Assembly (NCBI GenBank): GCA_001939145.1
Contig: LSRX01000342.1
Location: 102,653 to 166,652 of the forward strand
Reading direction: 5' to 3'
DNA: 64,000 bases
From: Symbiodinium microadriaticum
Taxonomy: Eukaryota; Sar; Dinophyceae; Suessiales; Symbiodiniaceae
Positions 12,174 through 23,639 of the stretch are shown in pieces. Numbering within the stretch: position 1 is the stretch's first letter; the number at the start of each line of letters is the position of its first letter. The position numbers and the translations under genes were made by a program. Below the pieces are notes generated by a model that did not search any database, was not told the origin of the DNA, and saw nothing but the letters and a program-made list of their open reading frames with translations.

Positions 12174-13165
12174 GGCTGCTGCGCTCACCGCGGGGCCTTC
12201 GCTTGAAAGACCCCGTGGAAAGTCGTCGGCAGCTTGCGAACGAAGAAGAAGTGGACAGCGACCGAAGTCTTAAACACACACTGTCCTGACCTGACCTGAA
12301 CCGCAATGGCTGCCCAGTATCCGCGTCAAATGAAAGCCTCTCAATGGCACCCCCCTTGCTGGCATGCAGACACTGCAGGGCACCGTATGCTATCAGCAAC
12401 TCATGATGCTGAATCAACATGCTCCTGACATATCAAGGTTGCTAGCTCACCTGAGCTGGCTGCTGCCTCATCTGTGGCTGCTTGCCGAGCAGACTTGGGA
12501 GTCCTCATTGGGCAGTCAGCGAATGCATTGACTGTCCTTGCAAAAACACATGTAGGAAAACGGCAGACTCGCAAGGAAACACCCGAAAATCCCTGAGCTC
12601 GAGTCCTTGCGTCAAGCTGCACTGGTCCGCCGTGGGATGGCTTTCCGGCCAAGGGCTCGTGGATGCGACATTAATCAAATGCCACTGATGTGCGGCCTGG
12701 ACCTGAAGGGAATCCAGAGACTTGGCCGCAAACGCCAACCCCTTGCCCTAGTCGAGGGAGCTTGAGCCGTAAATCTTGTGGCAACAGGATGTATATCAGA
12801 TCCACGGATGCCAGGACCCCATCACCCGCACCTGCTGTCGCAAGTTGCATCTTTGGCTGCACTGGGCACCGACTGAGCCCTCCACATCGAAAGTCGAGAC
12901 AGTACATCTAGGAAAGGAAGGTTGCCACGCAAATGGCTCCCAGACCGAATGGCTACAGGAAATACGATGGGGGAATTCCTGCACTTGTGTAGGCTTTCGC
13001 ACCGGGTTGGGAACCATTGCATGTCAGGATCACTGCCAACTCCACTTGGTAGAGGGCTGACAAAGATGCAGATGCAGGCGGGGTTCCGACTATGCGCTTC
13101 CCGAGGTGAGACAACATGGAATGGCACTGCGGCTCGGAGACGGCTTCAGCCGTAGCTGTACAAGT
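12174..13165. other. Intergenic region between genes C and B
   Basis: About 1 kb between the stop of C and the start of B. Open frames exist on both strands but none shows a hydrophobic, repetitive or paralogue-supported pattern. Telomere-like repeats are absent. It probably holds the 3' UTR of C and the 5' region of B. No promoter motif recognised. Confidence 0.5.
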
Positions 13166-14505
13166 TTAGGTCTCATCGTTCACTACTGATACATACCGGT
13201 TCAGACTGTAGTCGAACGTGCAATGCAGTGTAATGGTGGAATAATAGTAGCCCAGACTTGCAACGGCCGGCACCAAGATGGGGAAGATCCATCGCGGAAT
13301 GCATGGGCATTCTCTGAAACGGCGAACAATCGTCCATATCTTCGCATGACGGTACAACTCGAAGTCTACGTTCTCCAACATGATAACGAGATCTGTCGGG
13401 GCGAAGCTGCTAAACACGATCTCATCCACGTCCAGAATGAAAGACACCGCCAAGCAGTTCAAGAGGAGATCTTCTACGGTTGTGAGTCCCACCAACAAAT
13501 CAACCCCAAAGAAGACGGTAAAGACGCCGATCAGCGCTGAAGCGAGGCCAACAAAAAATAGCAAAATGCAGTCATACTTGGCGTAGCCCACGAACTTTGC
13601 TGAGGCCTGCCCTCGATCCATCTGAATCCACGATGCTGAACCTTCCCCAAGGGCAGTGGCAGGCAGCAGATAGAAGTGAATGAAACAGCTCCAGAGATCA
13701 CGGCAACCCTGCACCACCAGCAGAAAGATCGCAAGGAACCGAAACACGTGAGTCTCGACTCCATAGACCTTGCCGTCTGCTGCCGGATCCAGCGCTGCGA
13801 CAGAACTCTGAACTTGCTCTTGCTCCGAGTCGCTGAGAAAGAACTTCATATGCTGAAAGATATGAGTTAGGGCATCGCGAGTGACACTCTGAAGCTCGTA
13901 GAGGCCGAAGTCGGTCTCCCGATTGTCGGCCGTCACATTGAAACCCCCAAGTCCGAGGAACGGTGGCTGGTTCCAGCCCGTTGGAAAAAAAAGGCTGTCT
14001 GCCTGCCCGATGCCATACATGCATGGATGAGGATCACCCCCAGCATCTGCAAGCATCCGTACTTGCCAAAGCATAGCTAGCAGCCCGAACTGAATCAGGA
14101 GACTCATCACGACCATAGAAAATGAGGCCCGACAAAGGGAGCCATATCCGCTCTGCCAGCCGCTGCTGCGATACAGGCACCATGTGATCACTAAGGCACT
14201 GTAGCACGTGTTGATTGGCATGGGTTCGACCGTTTCAGTGTGCATTAGCATGCTGACCTGGTCTTCCTCGTGCTCACGTTCCACCCTAGTTAGAGGTACA
14301 TAGAGCCCAGCATTCGCTCCTTCACTGATCATAATCCACTGTCCCTCTTCCAACCAACCCGTCACTTTCTCACCCTTATGCAACTCGTCCAGCGGGCACA
14401 TCTCTCCATCACGCAGGCGATAGTACTTGGCGAAAGTTTCCGTGATCTTGAAGGCCGTCGCGTCCTGGGGCAGAGCTACGGTCCAGAAACGCACAGCAAA
14501 GTGAA
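13166..14505 (-). CDS. Gene C, last exon: SH3-like domain followed by multi-pass membrane domain
   Basis: This is the longest uninterrupted coding stretch of the window (about 446 codons, stop at 13166). Residues about 20-76 form an SH3-like repeat of the bacterial type, with FKITETFAKYYRLRDGE, KGEKVTGW and GLYVPL. Hydrophobic spans follow at about 131-150, 252-270, 314-345, 349-365 and 407-424. A loop with CMYGIG and NVTADN sits between the first two and could be extracellular. The motif LNCLAVSFILDVDEIVFSSF precedes the last part. An ATG at 14512 is possible, but an intron 14596-14506 (GTGAGG to GCAAG) joins the upstream SH3-like exon in phase, so I favour an internal exon start at 14505. 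Probably a membrane protein with cytosolic SH3-like repeats; its role is unknown. Confidence 0.8.
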
Positions 14506-14596
14506 CTTGCATCTACGATGCGTGCAGTTAAAACGCAGCGCAAGCAGGAAAACAGCTGACTGGTCCCCAAAAACATGTGCAAAGGATCCTCCTCAC

Positions 14597-14860
14597 TTTG
14601 TTTCACATCTGACCGGCGGAGATACTTGTCAGGATCTCCAGCAAGTTGCAACCAGTCTTCTTGTTGCCGAGCCCCTTTCATCACTCTTTGAATGCAACTT
14701 CCTTGAACCCGGTCGTCTTGGTAGAGGCCCCGACTCACTCTGCCGCCCGTTTCATTTTTCATGGTGCGAAGTCGAGTTGTTGCCAATACCTTGAAACTTC
14801 GCGGCATGTCCGCATCACAAGTTGCCATGACCAGCTTCATGTCCACCTGCACGCACTTCA
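14597..14860 (-). CDS. Gene C, internal exon: SH3-like repeat
   Basis: The minus-strand frame holds SFKVLATTRLRTMKNE, then DRVQGSC and EDWLQLAGDPDKYLRR, the same layout as the SH3-like repeats on either side. It ends at GTGAGGAGG, a strong donor, one base into a codon, and joins 14505 in phase. The 5' limit is uncertain; GTGCAG at about 14,845 is a plausible acceptor. The order supports one protein with at least three tandem repeats before the membrane part. Confidence 0.6.
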
Positions 14861-14934
14861 CAAGGCAGAAAGACAAGGAACAACGGAGCAGCCACTGAAA
14901 TGCAGGACGTAAGGGGCGCGGGGGCCTTCAAAGG

Positions 14935-15600
14935 TAGGAACTTGTCCTCGCCGAGCTTTAGCCACTCTCGCCCCCGGCTACCCGTCACGATGTCGCCCGA
15001 CACTTTCTCCCCTTTGCGAGCATAGATCGGTGGGTCGTGGACATTGGCGGAGTGTGGAGAGGACGTGTACTCCACTTTCTCGGCAATGACCTCGTACGTC
15101 TTCAGGCCTCATACTGTGCCACTGATGGATGACTCTATAGGCGAACATGGCACTCGCACGCTTGACATGGAAAGACTTGGGGTTCGGACGATGAAGCAGG
15201 CAGGTTCTGACATAGGTCCCGTTCTCCAGGCATAGCCAGTCCTCAGGGATAAGGTCCTCCTCGTTGAAGACGTGGTAAAGGGTTGCAAGGTTGAAGATAA
15301 GTCGAACCACAAAACGACGAGAGGTTTGTCTGTCGTCCTTGGCTTCCTTTGCGTCCAGCTCCTTCATCACCGCTGCCTCCCTGAGATCACCCAGCAGTCG
15401 ATTGTACTTGTCATACACGCTCTGCAAGGGTTTCCGTTGGATTGTCACGATGGCGCCTTTGGCAAGGTCTCCAGGCCGAACAAGCCCCCGAAGCTCCTTC
15501 CCTTGCTGCAGGACCTCGGCCTTCACCTCGTTCGAGGCACACCTCGTTGGATGTGCCAAGGGACGCACCTGCGCACACTCCACTCTGAAGGCGGCGTTCT
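14935..15600 (-). CDS. Gene C, upstream exon(s): helical region and SH3-like repeat, with a frame break
   Basis: From about 15,600 to 15,112 the minus strand reads a charged region (VYDKYNRLLGDLREAAVMKE) and then FVVRLIFNLATLYHVFNEED and YRVIHQWHS. From about 15,108 to 14,940 a different frame reads LKTYEVIAEKVEYTSS, YARKGEKVSGDIV and GREWLKLGEDKFLPL, an SH3-like repeat. The switch near 15,110 has no good intron between the two parts, so a one-base indel or sequencing error is likely. The region lies upstream of the other C exons on the same strand and belongs to the same gene by layout. Confidence 0.55.
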
Positions 15601-16004
15601 TCCCGGCCTCCTCCGATCACAATGTGTTTTTGTGTACGGTGCGGTTCAAGTCAGACGTCATACTTACCCGAACCTGTCCTGCTGTCTGGGAGCCGCCTCG
15701 AACGCCATCTTCACCGGAGGCATGTCCGGCCTCAGGATACCAGGAGCACCCCCCCGCTGTGGGGCACGGTACTCGGCTGAGTCTTCCAATAGCTTGCTTG
15801 TCCTTGCAACATCTTACACTCCCCACACAGCCGACAGTCTCGATCACAGCTCAGGTAGCCGGCGTCGCCACGGACTTCGTCGCAGCCTGCTTCAAGAACC
15901 GCACAAGAACACAAGCTGGCAGATGCTGGCAGCTGGACCGTCTTGACAGTCTGACAATGTCTGATAGATGGCTAACGGCATGCTTCTTGGAAGGAAGCCT
16001 TGGG

Positions 16005-16424
16005 TCACCCCCCCCCCCCAAAGTTCGCAACGAAATGGAATGAGGAGAGCTGTCGGTGTAGCTTCGAGGAGCTCTCAGCGAAATCTAGCAGAATCCGGAA
16101 TCCCATCACGGCGTGGCATGGAACCTTGATGTTCCGCCAACAGCACATCCAGACGTCCTGCCTCTGCATCGAACCAGGACTCGTCGGCCACCTGCCACGG
16201 CAGGGTAAACCCGGATCTGCGCCAACCTTTCTGCGAAGTTCAGCGGCCTGCCTTGGAAGACATCCTTCGGACGAGTCCCGCCTCGATCGCGGGGAGGGAA
16301 TCTGCCGTGCCCCAACCCGAATTAGACTGAATTCTGCACCCTCACACTCTTTCAGGAAGGCTCTCGACTCCCACCCTGCTTCATTGAACCACACGCAAAA
16401 ACTAAACCCCGGGAGTTGCAGCAA
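16005..16424 (-). CDS. Possible 5' exon of gene C
   Basis: An open minus-strand frame of about 139 codons, beginning LPGFSFCVWFNEAGWESRAF and continuing through WMCCWRNIKVPCH and FRILLDFAE. The plus strand is also open over this GC-rich stretch, so strand choice is weak. Its place just upstream of gene C is the main reason to list it. Confidence 0.3.
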   Translation of the reverse strand: MLQLPGFSFCVWFNEAGWESRAFLKECEGAEFSLIRVGARQIPSPRSRRDSSEGCLPRQAAELRRKVGADPGLPCRGRWPTSPGSMQRQDVWMCCWRNIKVPCHAVMGFRILLDFAESSSKLHRQLSSFHFVANFGGGG

Positions 16425-16486
16425 CGAATCTTACGACCGAAACGTCCTTGGAGCTGGAAGCGAAGGCCCCACACTCTGAAACTACA

Positions 16487-16590
16487 TGGGTAGTTCTCTA
16501 AATTGGGGTCCAATTTTAGGATCCTTTCTTATAACTGTGCCATGCTACATTGGGGACCTGAAAAACGACCCTGATTTAGAGAACTACCCA
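16487..16590. mobile_element. Foldback (MITE-like) element, family 1, copy 2
   Basis: 104 bases with terminal inverted repeats: TGGGTAGTTCTCTAAAT at the left and its complement ATTTAGAGAACTACCCA at the right, perfect over 17 bases. The interior shares GGGGTCC and GGGGACC blocks with the other copies. This is the best-preserved copy. No clear target-site duplication. Confidence 0.85.
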
Positions 16591-16599
16591 TATTGTGAA

Positions 16600-19250
16600 C
16601 CTGAGCTCTCTTGCAGTCTTTGCCGCCCTGTATTGCCTTCTCCTGCGGCCCGGCAAATCGGCTGACCGGTGACGGGAGTTGATCCCAGGCGGCGCGAGGG
16701 AGGCCAAACTGAACCCTTGGGCCACAGACAAGTTCCCGTATACCCTACCATATATATAATCATACTACCTTCCATTCTCACATGCAAATTCTCCTGAACA
16801 GTCTGCGTCAAAAGGTTCAACACCAAACACATGCACATGCGAGACTGCAAAACTTGAAAGACACACAATCGTTTCGCCTACCAGTGAACAGCTTGCATCG
16901 GTGTTGGAATGCTACCAGATTTAAGCTGCCATGCAGAAACAACAAGAGCGGTAAACAAGCATTGTATACCAGGAAGCTAGACATGCGCCAATCAGACACA
17001 TTGGTTGTTTGCTGGACCCAGAGATGTCTGCTTGCAAACCTTGTGGTGATTCTAGTTCGCTGGTCTTGGGGTTGCAAACAGCTTGGCTGTTTTGACCATG
17101 TTTTGCGTGCTTGAGGTCAGACGATCGGTCGGCACCCGCATCCATTCCAAAACTTCGGAGACTAGGATGTTTCGCTAGCTTGCCTTGTGAGCAGCTTGCA
17201 TGCACAGCGAAAGACAAGGCAGCACACGCGTGATCACGGGCCATCGGCCGTTTTTGGGTTTCTGCGCGCCTCCCCACGGCAGAGCATCGGGTTTCAAGAT
17301 GCGAAAAACCAAACGTCGCTGGCAGGCTCACTTCTGCTCAATAGTTGCGAGTTTTTCACATATTATTCCGTGAGAACGCAGCCCGGTGTTTAGGGCATTT
17401 TCGTAATGTGAATGGATGTTGGTAGTTTTCCCTATTTTGCTGCCGACTTCCCCCCAAACCACCCCGTTCCTTTTGAATCACGCCAAAGTCGCAAAAGTAA
17501 CAAAAACACAGGGCACACGAACGCGCGCCACCGTGCAAAAAGCTGCACAGAGCACGCAATGAAACATGCTGGGGGGCACGCTGCAATTTCACTGGATCCA
17601 ACTTCGGCAAGACGCACAGCACTTGTGCCGCCGCCATGCACAACGCCCACGGCAACACGAATGAAGAGAAGCACTGGTGGCAAATCTTCATCCTGCACTA
17701 GCTTCTGTTTCATGTTGTCTCAGCCCTCACCCGTTGAAAAACAAACTGCATGTTTCAAAAGCTTCGCATTCGCTGGCAAGGAAAGGACTGGCATTCGCAT
17801 TGCCAGTGGTTGCGCAGATACATGGTGCTTTTGCGATTTCAGAATGTGATGCAGCACAGCTTACCGGAAGCGTTTGATACGACAAATATGCGGTAATTTC
17901 TGAAGTGGAACTCACACATACACAGAGAAATGAGTCATTTTTTGTTTTTATGTGTTCATAACGATTTGAATATATCTTTCAACCATTGAAGCATGAAAAC
18001 CAAATCGCTGACTCGAACTTCGACGCTCTTCTTTATCGTAAGCAGTCGAGAGTTCACCACGAAGGGCTCATTCGCATGTTTCACGTCTGCGGTTTAGAAC
18101 TGCCACACTATCCGGGTTACGGTTGAAGCACGAGCGATTTTGTTTCAGATGCGCAATTGCTCAGATGAGCATGATACCGCTCCGCCCCAACAGGATAACC
18201 CCACCAAGGGCGAAAGTTCGCTATGCTAAGAAGCCAAAAGTGCCAAAGGCGGCAGGGTGTGTCAAAATTGTCTAGCATGACTCTGCACCGTGCAATGTCT
18301 TCGCTGCGTGTACCATGGACATGACATGAGACTGCACTGATAACAAGGAGCCATGCTGAATGACAGCGTGGAAACAGAATCAAGCTTGTCTCACAATGAA
18401 ACTCAATGTGCTTGCTGCTTGTGTTTTGGACTATGTAAACAAACAGTCCATGACCGATTTTCCAAAAGCTGCAACCACCCACTTTAAAAAGACCTTCAAT
18501 ATTCAGGGTTCATTGCACGAAACCATAAAAATACATTGTTATTCACATGCATCAACGACTAGTGCCTTGCTGACATGTTCTTGAAAAAGGAAAACAAAGC
18601 GAAACGAAACGTGGAAGCTGGTTTCAAGTCAAACACGTAGTGATTGAGAAATTCCAATGCAACCGAACATGTGCTAGCAAAAAAAATACATACATATACA
18701 CATATATGTATATATATATATAAATATAAATATACATTTTTGAATCGTTGACCGGTTGCGACGACATAGATTGCGGGGACTTGATTCAGAGGACTTTTTG
18801 GGCAGCCCAGGCAAATTTTGAGAAATAAAGACAGTAAAGAAATTTACACAAACAAACATAAATAAAGGCAAATTATGTTGACAAAATATTGACAAATAAA
18901 GACAAATTTTTGACAACTTGTTAACAAATTTGAGACAATTCTGACAAAAAGTTACAATCATCGAAAAGACAACCTTTTAACCAAACAAGAAAAAAATTCT
19001 TAAGCCAGATTTCAAAAGCAAAGACTTTATGTGAAAATCAAACTTTTGAAATAGAATGTAGAGGATCAAGAAGACCCGGCACAAGAGCTCAGAGCAGCCG
19101 ACCAACAGATGGCAAAATGCACGAACCAGCCACATGTGTCTGTCACCGTCATCCCCAATGCTCACTCAATCCCAAATTGCACTTCTCTCGATGTACTTCA
19201 CCCTGTGTACTTACTCTGAAGGGCTCCGCACGGAAGAACCCTTCGCGATC
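16600..19250. other. Gene-poor stretch without telomere-like repeats
   Basis: Open frames are short, on both strands, and none looks like protein. AT content rises after 17.9 kb. At 18,684-18,735 there is a TA-rich run, and at 18,830-18,960 a tract with repeated GACAAA. The almost complete lack of CCCTAAA contrasts with the flanking regions. No RNA gene recognised. Confidence 0.6.
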
Positions 19251-19256
19251 GGGAAT

Positions 19257-19420
19257 GGTAGTGCAGTACTACAGTAGTAGTACAGTAGTAGTACAGTAGT
19301 AGTACAATAGTAGTACAGTAGTAGTACAGTAGTAGTACAGTAGTGGTACCGTAGTAGTACCGTAGTAGTACAGTAGTGGTACAGTAGTACTACAGTAGTA
19401 CAGTAGTACAGTGGTAGAGT
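19257..19420. repeat. GTAGTACA-type minisatellite
   Basis: About 165 bases built from AGTAGTAGTACAGT-like units of slightly variable length with occasional GTGGTACC variants. The open frames across it are repeat artefacts. Confidence 0.95.
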
Positions 19421-19429
19421 CCAGTGTGG

Positions 19430-19750
19430 GTGACAAATGCAGAGTGAAGTGACGATAAACATAGAGCGGAGATACACGTAGAATCCATAGATTCAAGTAC
19501 ATCGAAAACCCTAAACCCTAAACCCTAAGTACATAGATGATACTAGATGACAAACATAGAGTTACGATAAACATAGAGTCAAGTACATGTAAGATAGTAA
19601 AAAGAGTCGAGTGCGGGTGACAAACACAGAGTGAAGTGACGATAAACATGGAGTGGAGATACACGTGGAGTCCATAGAGTCCAGCACATCGAGTTTCCTA
19701 AACCCTAAACCTAAACTCTAAACGTGGACTTTGTACTTGCTGACTCTATG
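19430..19750. repeat. Diverged direct duplication with CCCTAAA insertions
   Basis: The phrase GACGATAAACATAGAG and its surroundings (GTGACAAA, AGATACACGT, GTCCATAGA) occur at about 19,430-19,500 and again at about 19,610-19,690, each followed by a short CCCTAAA run. It looks like a duplicated unit that includes the telomere-like motif. Nothing further is seen up to 20,560. Confidence 0.6.
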
Positions 19751-20562
19751 CACTTGATTCTGAGACACTATGACTCTATGTAGTAAATTCTATGTACTCA
19801 AAAAACTGCACTTAACTTGCACTAGAGGCCTGTGCATTGAAGTCTTCACTTTTTCAACCCCAGTTTCGAGCTCACGAACCAGACGGAAGATTGCTGACGC
19901 TGCCAGTGCACACTGTCACAATTCTTACACTTGGCCATGGTCGGGAGGAAACACAATTGATACTACATGTGAAACCGCTTTCTAGCTCCAGAAACTTGGC
20001 CACGCAAGAGCCTCATAAGCATCTAACTCCAACAGCAAAGTTGCTCTGCCATCTACAACGCGCTTTGCACTAAGCTGCCACGCAACCGCTTGCGTGTGAT
20101 GTCTCAACATTGCTTGAGGGAAAAGAAGGTGATTGCTTTATCAGACTTTGCTGTACAGTTTCATATTTAGGTCTACTTTCCGCGCCTCCATGTTTATCAC
20201 AGTTGCTACAAAGACAGTACAAGACATGGCACTGAGTTTCCATCCAAGCCCATCCTTGGTGAGTCCCACCGGGTGCCATGGTCCACCGGATCTGATGGCA
20301 GCGGACCACACACTTTGTAGACAACAGTCCATGCTGCAGTGTAAGTGGAAGAGTTTCCATTCTGCCTGGTCCACTCCATGCGTTACACACCTTTACATTG
20401 TTTGACCCAAACGGGGTGTGGTGCAAAACCCACAGAAATGGGACCCACAGGGGGTTGCCTGTCTACATGCTCGTGCGGTAATTGCCGAAATCGTGTGGGC
20501 ACAATGGCGCTATTTCAGACACTTGGTGCTGTACCGGCCAAGAGCGGGTACCAGGACACGGC

Positions 20563-21003
20563 ATGGCGGAGTGTGACGCTGCAGGATGTCCCTCCAAACC
20601 CGCCACCTGCCTCCATGCATGCGTGCAGTTCCTTGCGAAAAATGACCTGCAGAGGGTTCCACTCGGATCCATGGTTGGAAAGAATTGTATGGGGGTTGCT
20701 GCCGCTGCGAGCGTGCCGTGGTTAGGCCCCACCTTTCCAGAGGCGTTGCTGGATGCTTTGTTTTGCATTGCGCACAAGAAGGCACCTAGAGCCATGGATG
20801 ATGTTTCGTGCTCAGAGCGGGCCATTCCTAACGAGTTTCTGCAGAACGATAAGGCCACAGCGTCCAGGCAACAGCTCAACGTCTTGCGAGAGGGCTTTGC
20901 CGAGCACGGCGAAGCTGGGCTCCGCGCCGAGCTCAAGAAACATAACATTAGCGAGCTGTATGGGGTCGCTGCCGCTGCATCGATCGTCACGGATGCAAAC
21001 TAA
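20563..21003 (+). CDS. Possible small gene or exon, no recognised family
   Basis: The plus frame runs from ATG at 20563 to TAA at 21003 (146 codons); a stop lies 81 bases upstream. It contains two similar blocks, MGVAAAASVPWLG and LYGVAAAASIVTDAN, separated by a hydrophilic stretch with QQLNVLREGFAEHGEAGLRA. The internal near-repeat and amphipathic helix favour real coding. The opposite strand is open over the same bases, which weakens the case. It may be the last exon of a split gene. No function proposed. Confidence 0.4.
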   Translation: MAECDAAGCPSKPATCLHACVQFLAKNDLQRVPLGSMVGKNCMGVAAAASVPWLGPTFPEALLDALFCIAHKKAPRAMDDVSCSERAIPNEFLQNDKATASRQQLNVLREGFAEHGEAGLRAELKKHNISELYGVAAAASIVTDAN

Positions 21004-21889
21004 TAGAGCATCCTCAGAAGGTTGGAGACTTGCTTTCTTGCTTGAATTTTGAAAGGGCAAGTACACAGTCGCTTTTTTTTCTTCTTCTCCTGCCAAGCGC
21101 ACAGAAACCTTTGCATCCACTCCACACATTCGATTGTTTGACTCTATCTGCTTGTCTGTGCGCAAACTGTGTACTCAACTCTATAACTTTGCATTTTTTT
21201 GGTTCTCTGCAGTCCAAATTTCAGACGAAGACATACAGCGCAATGCGGCGTGTCCGCGCTCCAGACGCTTCCAACGCGGCCCGCACTCGACGCACGCGCA
21301 AGGATCCTCGCCTGCGGCCCCGTTGCCACCGACCTTGCGAGCGATGACAAGCACCACTCGCTTGTGACGGTTTGTAATAATGCCTTGGCCGCTCACGAAA
21401 GCGTATGGACATTCCACAAAGTTGCAAAAGTTTTTCAAGCTTACATTGTTTGGTGTATTGTTGGAAACGAAGCTGACAATGCTTTCTTGTAGAAATTTTA
21501 TCTGGCATTGCAATAAGAAGGATGGGTCCCAATGAAGTGGCTTCAAAAAGTCTCGCTAAGGAGCGATGGGGCGCAAGACTTGCTTTAGAAGCTTGCTTGT
21601 ATTCGCCTTTAAAGCGATTTCGTGTGGCTTCTTCTTCTTGCATGCAAAGAAACCGTCTTTTGTCTTGTCGTCTCTTGGAAAAATGTTTTACTTTTTTTTC
21701 CGCTCAAGGCCGCCTTGAGTGGTGGGGCGCGGACTTTCTTGTCTTGTGTGTGGAGAAGCTTACTTGAAAATTTTTTTTGTTTTCATCGCCTTTAAGCCCT
21801 CTGAAGCGATTTCCTTCTTGTATGCAAAGAAACCGTTTTTTGTTCTTGTTGTCTTTTGGAGAAAGTGTCCGAAGCCCCCCTTCAAGCCT

Positions 21890-22165
21890 CCCTTTAAGAC
21901 CCTTCAAGGGGAGCTTTCGGCGGATCTTAAGAGTTTTGACCTTCAGGGAGGTTTAGCTTCAAGGGGGGGCNNNNNNNNNNNNNNNNNNNNNNNNNNNNNN
22001 NNNNNNNNNNNNNNNNNNNNNNNNNNNNNNNNNNNNNNNNNNNNNNNNNNNNNNNNNNNNNNNNNNNNNNNCCCCTTAAGCCCCCCTTAAGGGAGGCCCT
22101 TAAGCCCCCCCTTGAAGGCCACCTTAAGCCCCCCTTCAAGCCCCCCTTAAGCCCCCCTTCGTACG
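21890..22165. repeat. CCCCTTAAG-rich tandem repeat around an assembly gap
   Basis: Runs of CCCCCCTTAAG and CTTCAAGCCCCCC on both sides of the gap are degenerate units of about 10-20 bases. The gap itself probably contains more of the same, which would explain the break in assembly. Confidence 0.8.
21971..22071. other. Assembly gap (101 N)
   Basis: A run of unspecified bases. Single ambiguous bases also occur at 8,915, 49,566 and 53,867. The size of a run this round need not be the true gap length. Confidence 0.99.
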
Positions 22166-22179
22166 AAGGTCTGGGGCCC

Positions 22180-23180
22180 ACCCCCCAGTATGAGTTTTAA
22201 TGCATTTTTTCTGCGTGCTCATGGAAAAACGGAGATTGCTTCGCACTCTGGCGGCAGAGATTACCGACCCGCTTCGATTGGATGCTTGGCTGACAGGGAT
22301 TGTTTACTTTTTTATGAACAGATGGGAACAGGGAGTGGCTTGCATCGTATCCTTGTGACGCTTCGCAAGCATCTTTTTGCACTTGGCCTGTTGGCAGCGA
22401 TGCCGACTTCGGATTTGGGGTTTGGTTTGACGAGCCCATAATATGAAGAAACTCCAAACCATAGAAAACGAATCTGAAGTACCGGTGCTAGTTTGCAACA
22501 GATTCGCGTGGATTTGGCTGCCGATGGCAACTGAGCGTGTGGCACAAGTCTCCGTCGTGTCCCAGACTTTGTCGATGCTTCTACTTTCCAGTTTTTGGTG
22601 CATAGATAGTAACTCCGCAGATGGCTTCTAGCATCACATCAAGGTGGATTGGAGCCGTACGTAGATTCGAATGTGTCAAGATCTATGCGGGATGAGAACG
22701 TCAGAATGCCCCAATCTCATAGGCGGGGACGCTTGAATGTCAGCGTCCTGCTCACTACATTGTCGAACTGCGATAAACGATTGCTCGAGTCAGGTGCTCA
22801 TTCCTAAACTTTTCCCGTTCTGTTTGTTTTCCTGTTCTTTTCGTTGGTTTTGCTCGGGTTTTTCGTCCGGTCTTGCCCAACAGTCCTTGCGACAGTTCAA
22901 GCTACTCCTGTTTCATGAGACATGCATCACCAAAAATGCACCAACCCTGTGACAGCTCACACGTTCCATACCGAAGAGTTCCATCTCCCGGCCAGTTGGC
23001 GCATGCGCAAATCCAACTTGGACAATTTTGACCCTGCAACACTTTTAATCATCATCAGCTGATGTTTTGACCTACCTCGACCTCTCTAACTCTTCACGTG
23101 CGTAATCTCATTGAACATGTGCATATCTGTATATCTACATGCCGCTTGCCGACGGTGCCAATCGCTCTGGAAAAAGAGAA
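22180..23180. other. Stretch without a supported gene
   Basis: Only short open frames without protein-like pattern. No telomere-like arrays, foldback elements or RNA genes seen. Confidence 0.5.
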
Positions 23181-23184
23181 GCCG

Positions 23185-23470
23185 AATCGGGGCTGCTCTT
23201 TTTTTCGACCCCGAAATGTCTTTTTCTAGACCGCGCGATTGGTCCATCTTGTTTTCGGCCGCGGCATGTCTTTTCTTTTCGACCTCTTGCTTTCTTTCTG
23301 CCCCCGCAAGGCCCAGAAAAAGAGCAATCTTTTTTTGAACCTCTGTGCATTATTTTGAACAGTCTTTTTCCCGGTCCTGAAACATCTTGTAGCGAATTCC
23401 GGATCTTTTTTCGAACCCCGAGACATCTTTTTCTGGCCCTCCGGTGCTTTTTTTCGACCTCTGCCGGGGA
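23185..23470. repeat. T-rich degenerate repeat with CGACC/CCCGAAA units
   Basis: CTTTTTTTCGACC-like phrases recur about every 30-60 bases (for example near 23,200, 23,275, 23,405 and 23,450), each followed by a short GC-rich block and another T run. Both strands are open for over 100 codons here because of the composition. It lies just outside the right arm of the inverted duplication. Confidence 0.5.
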
Positions 23471-23639
23471 GACGCACACACGAGGCGAGATGAGAAGCAA
23501 ATTACAAATCAGGAATTCGGCAAATTAGGAAACAAAAGCCAAGCAAGGGAAAATAAAGGGACAAAGTTGCACGCAACAACAAAAATTCAGAAACCTTAAA
23601 GCCCCTGAGGACACTCAAAACCGCCAAAAAAACCCAAAG

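Noticed and set aside
12776-13155. Small genes in the gap between B and C
   Set aside because: Frames are open on both strands without any protein-like pattern.
14646-16043. Several plus-strand open frames of 90-250 codons over gene C
   Set aside because: They mirror the minus-strand exons, which carry SH3-like repeats and splice borders; the region is GC-rich, so the shadow frames stay open.
21004-23180. Protein-coding frames of 60-140 codons between 21.0 and 23.2 kb
   Set aside because: Overlapping frames on both strands with no splice borders, no repeats and no relatives within the window.
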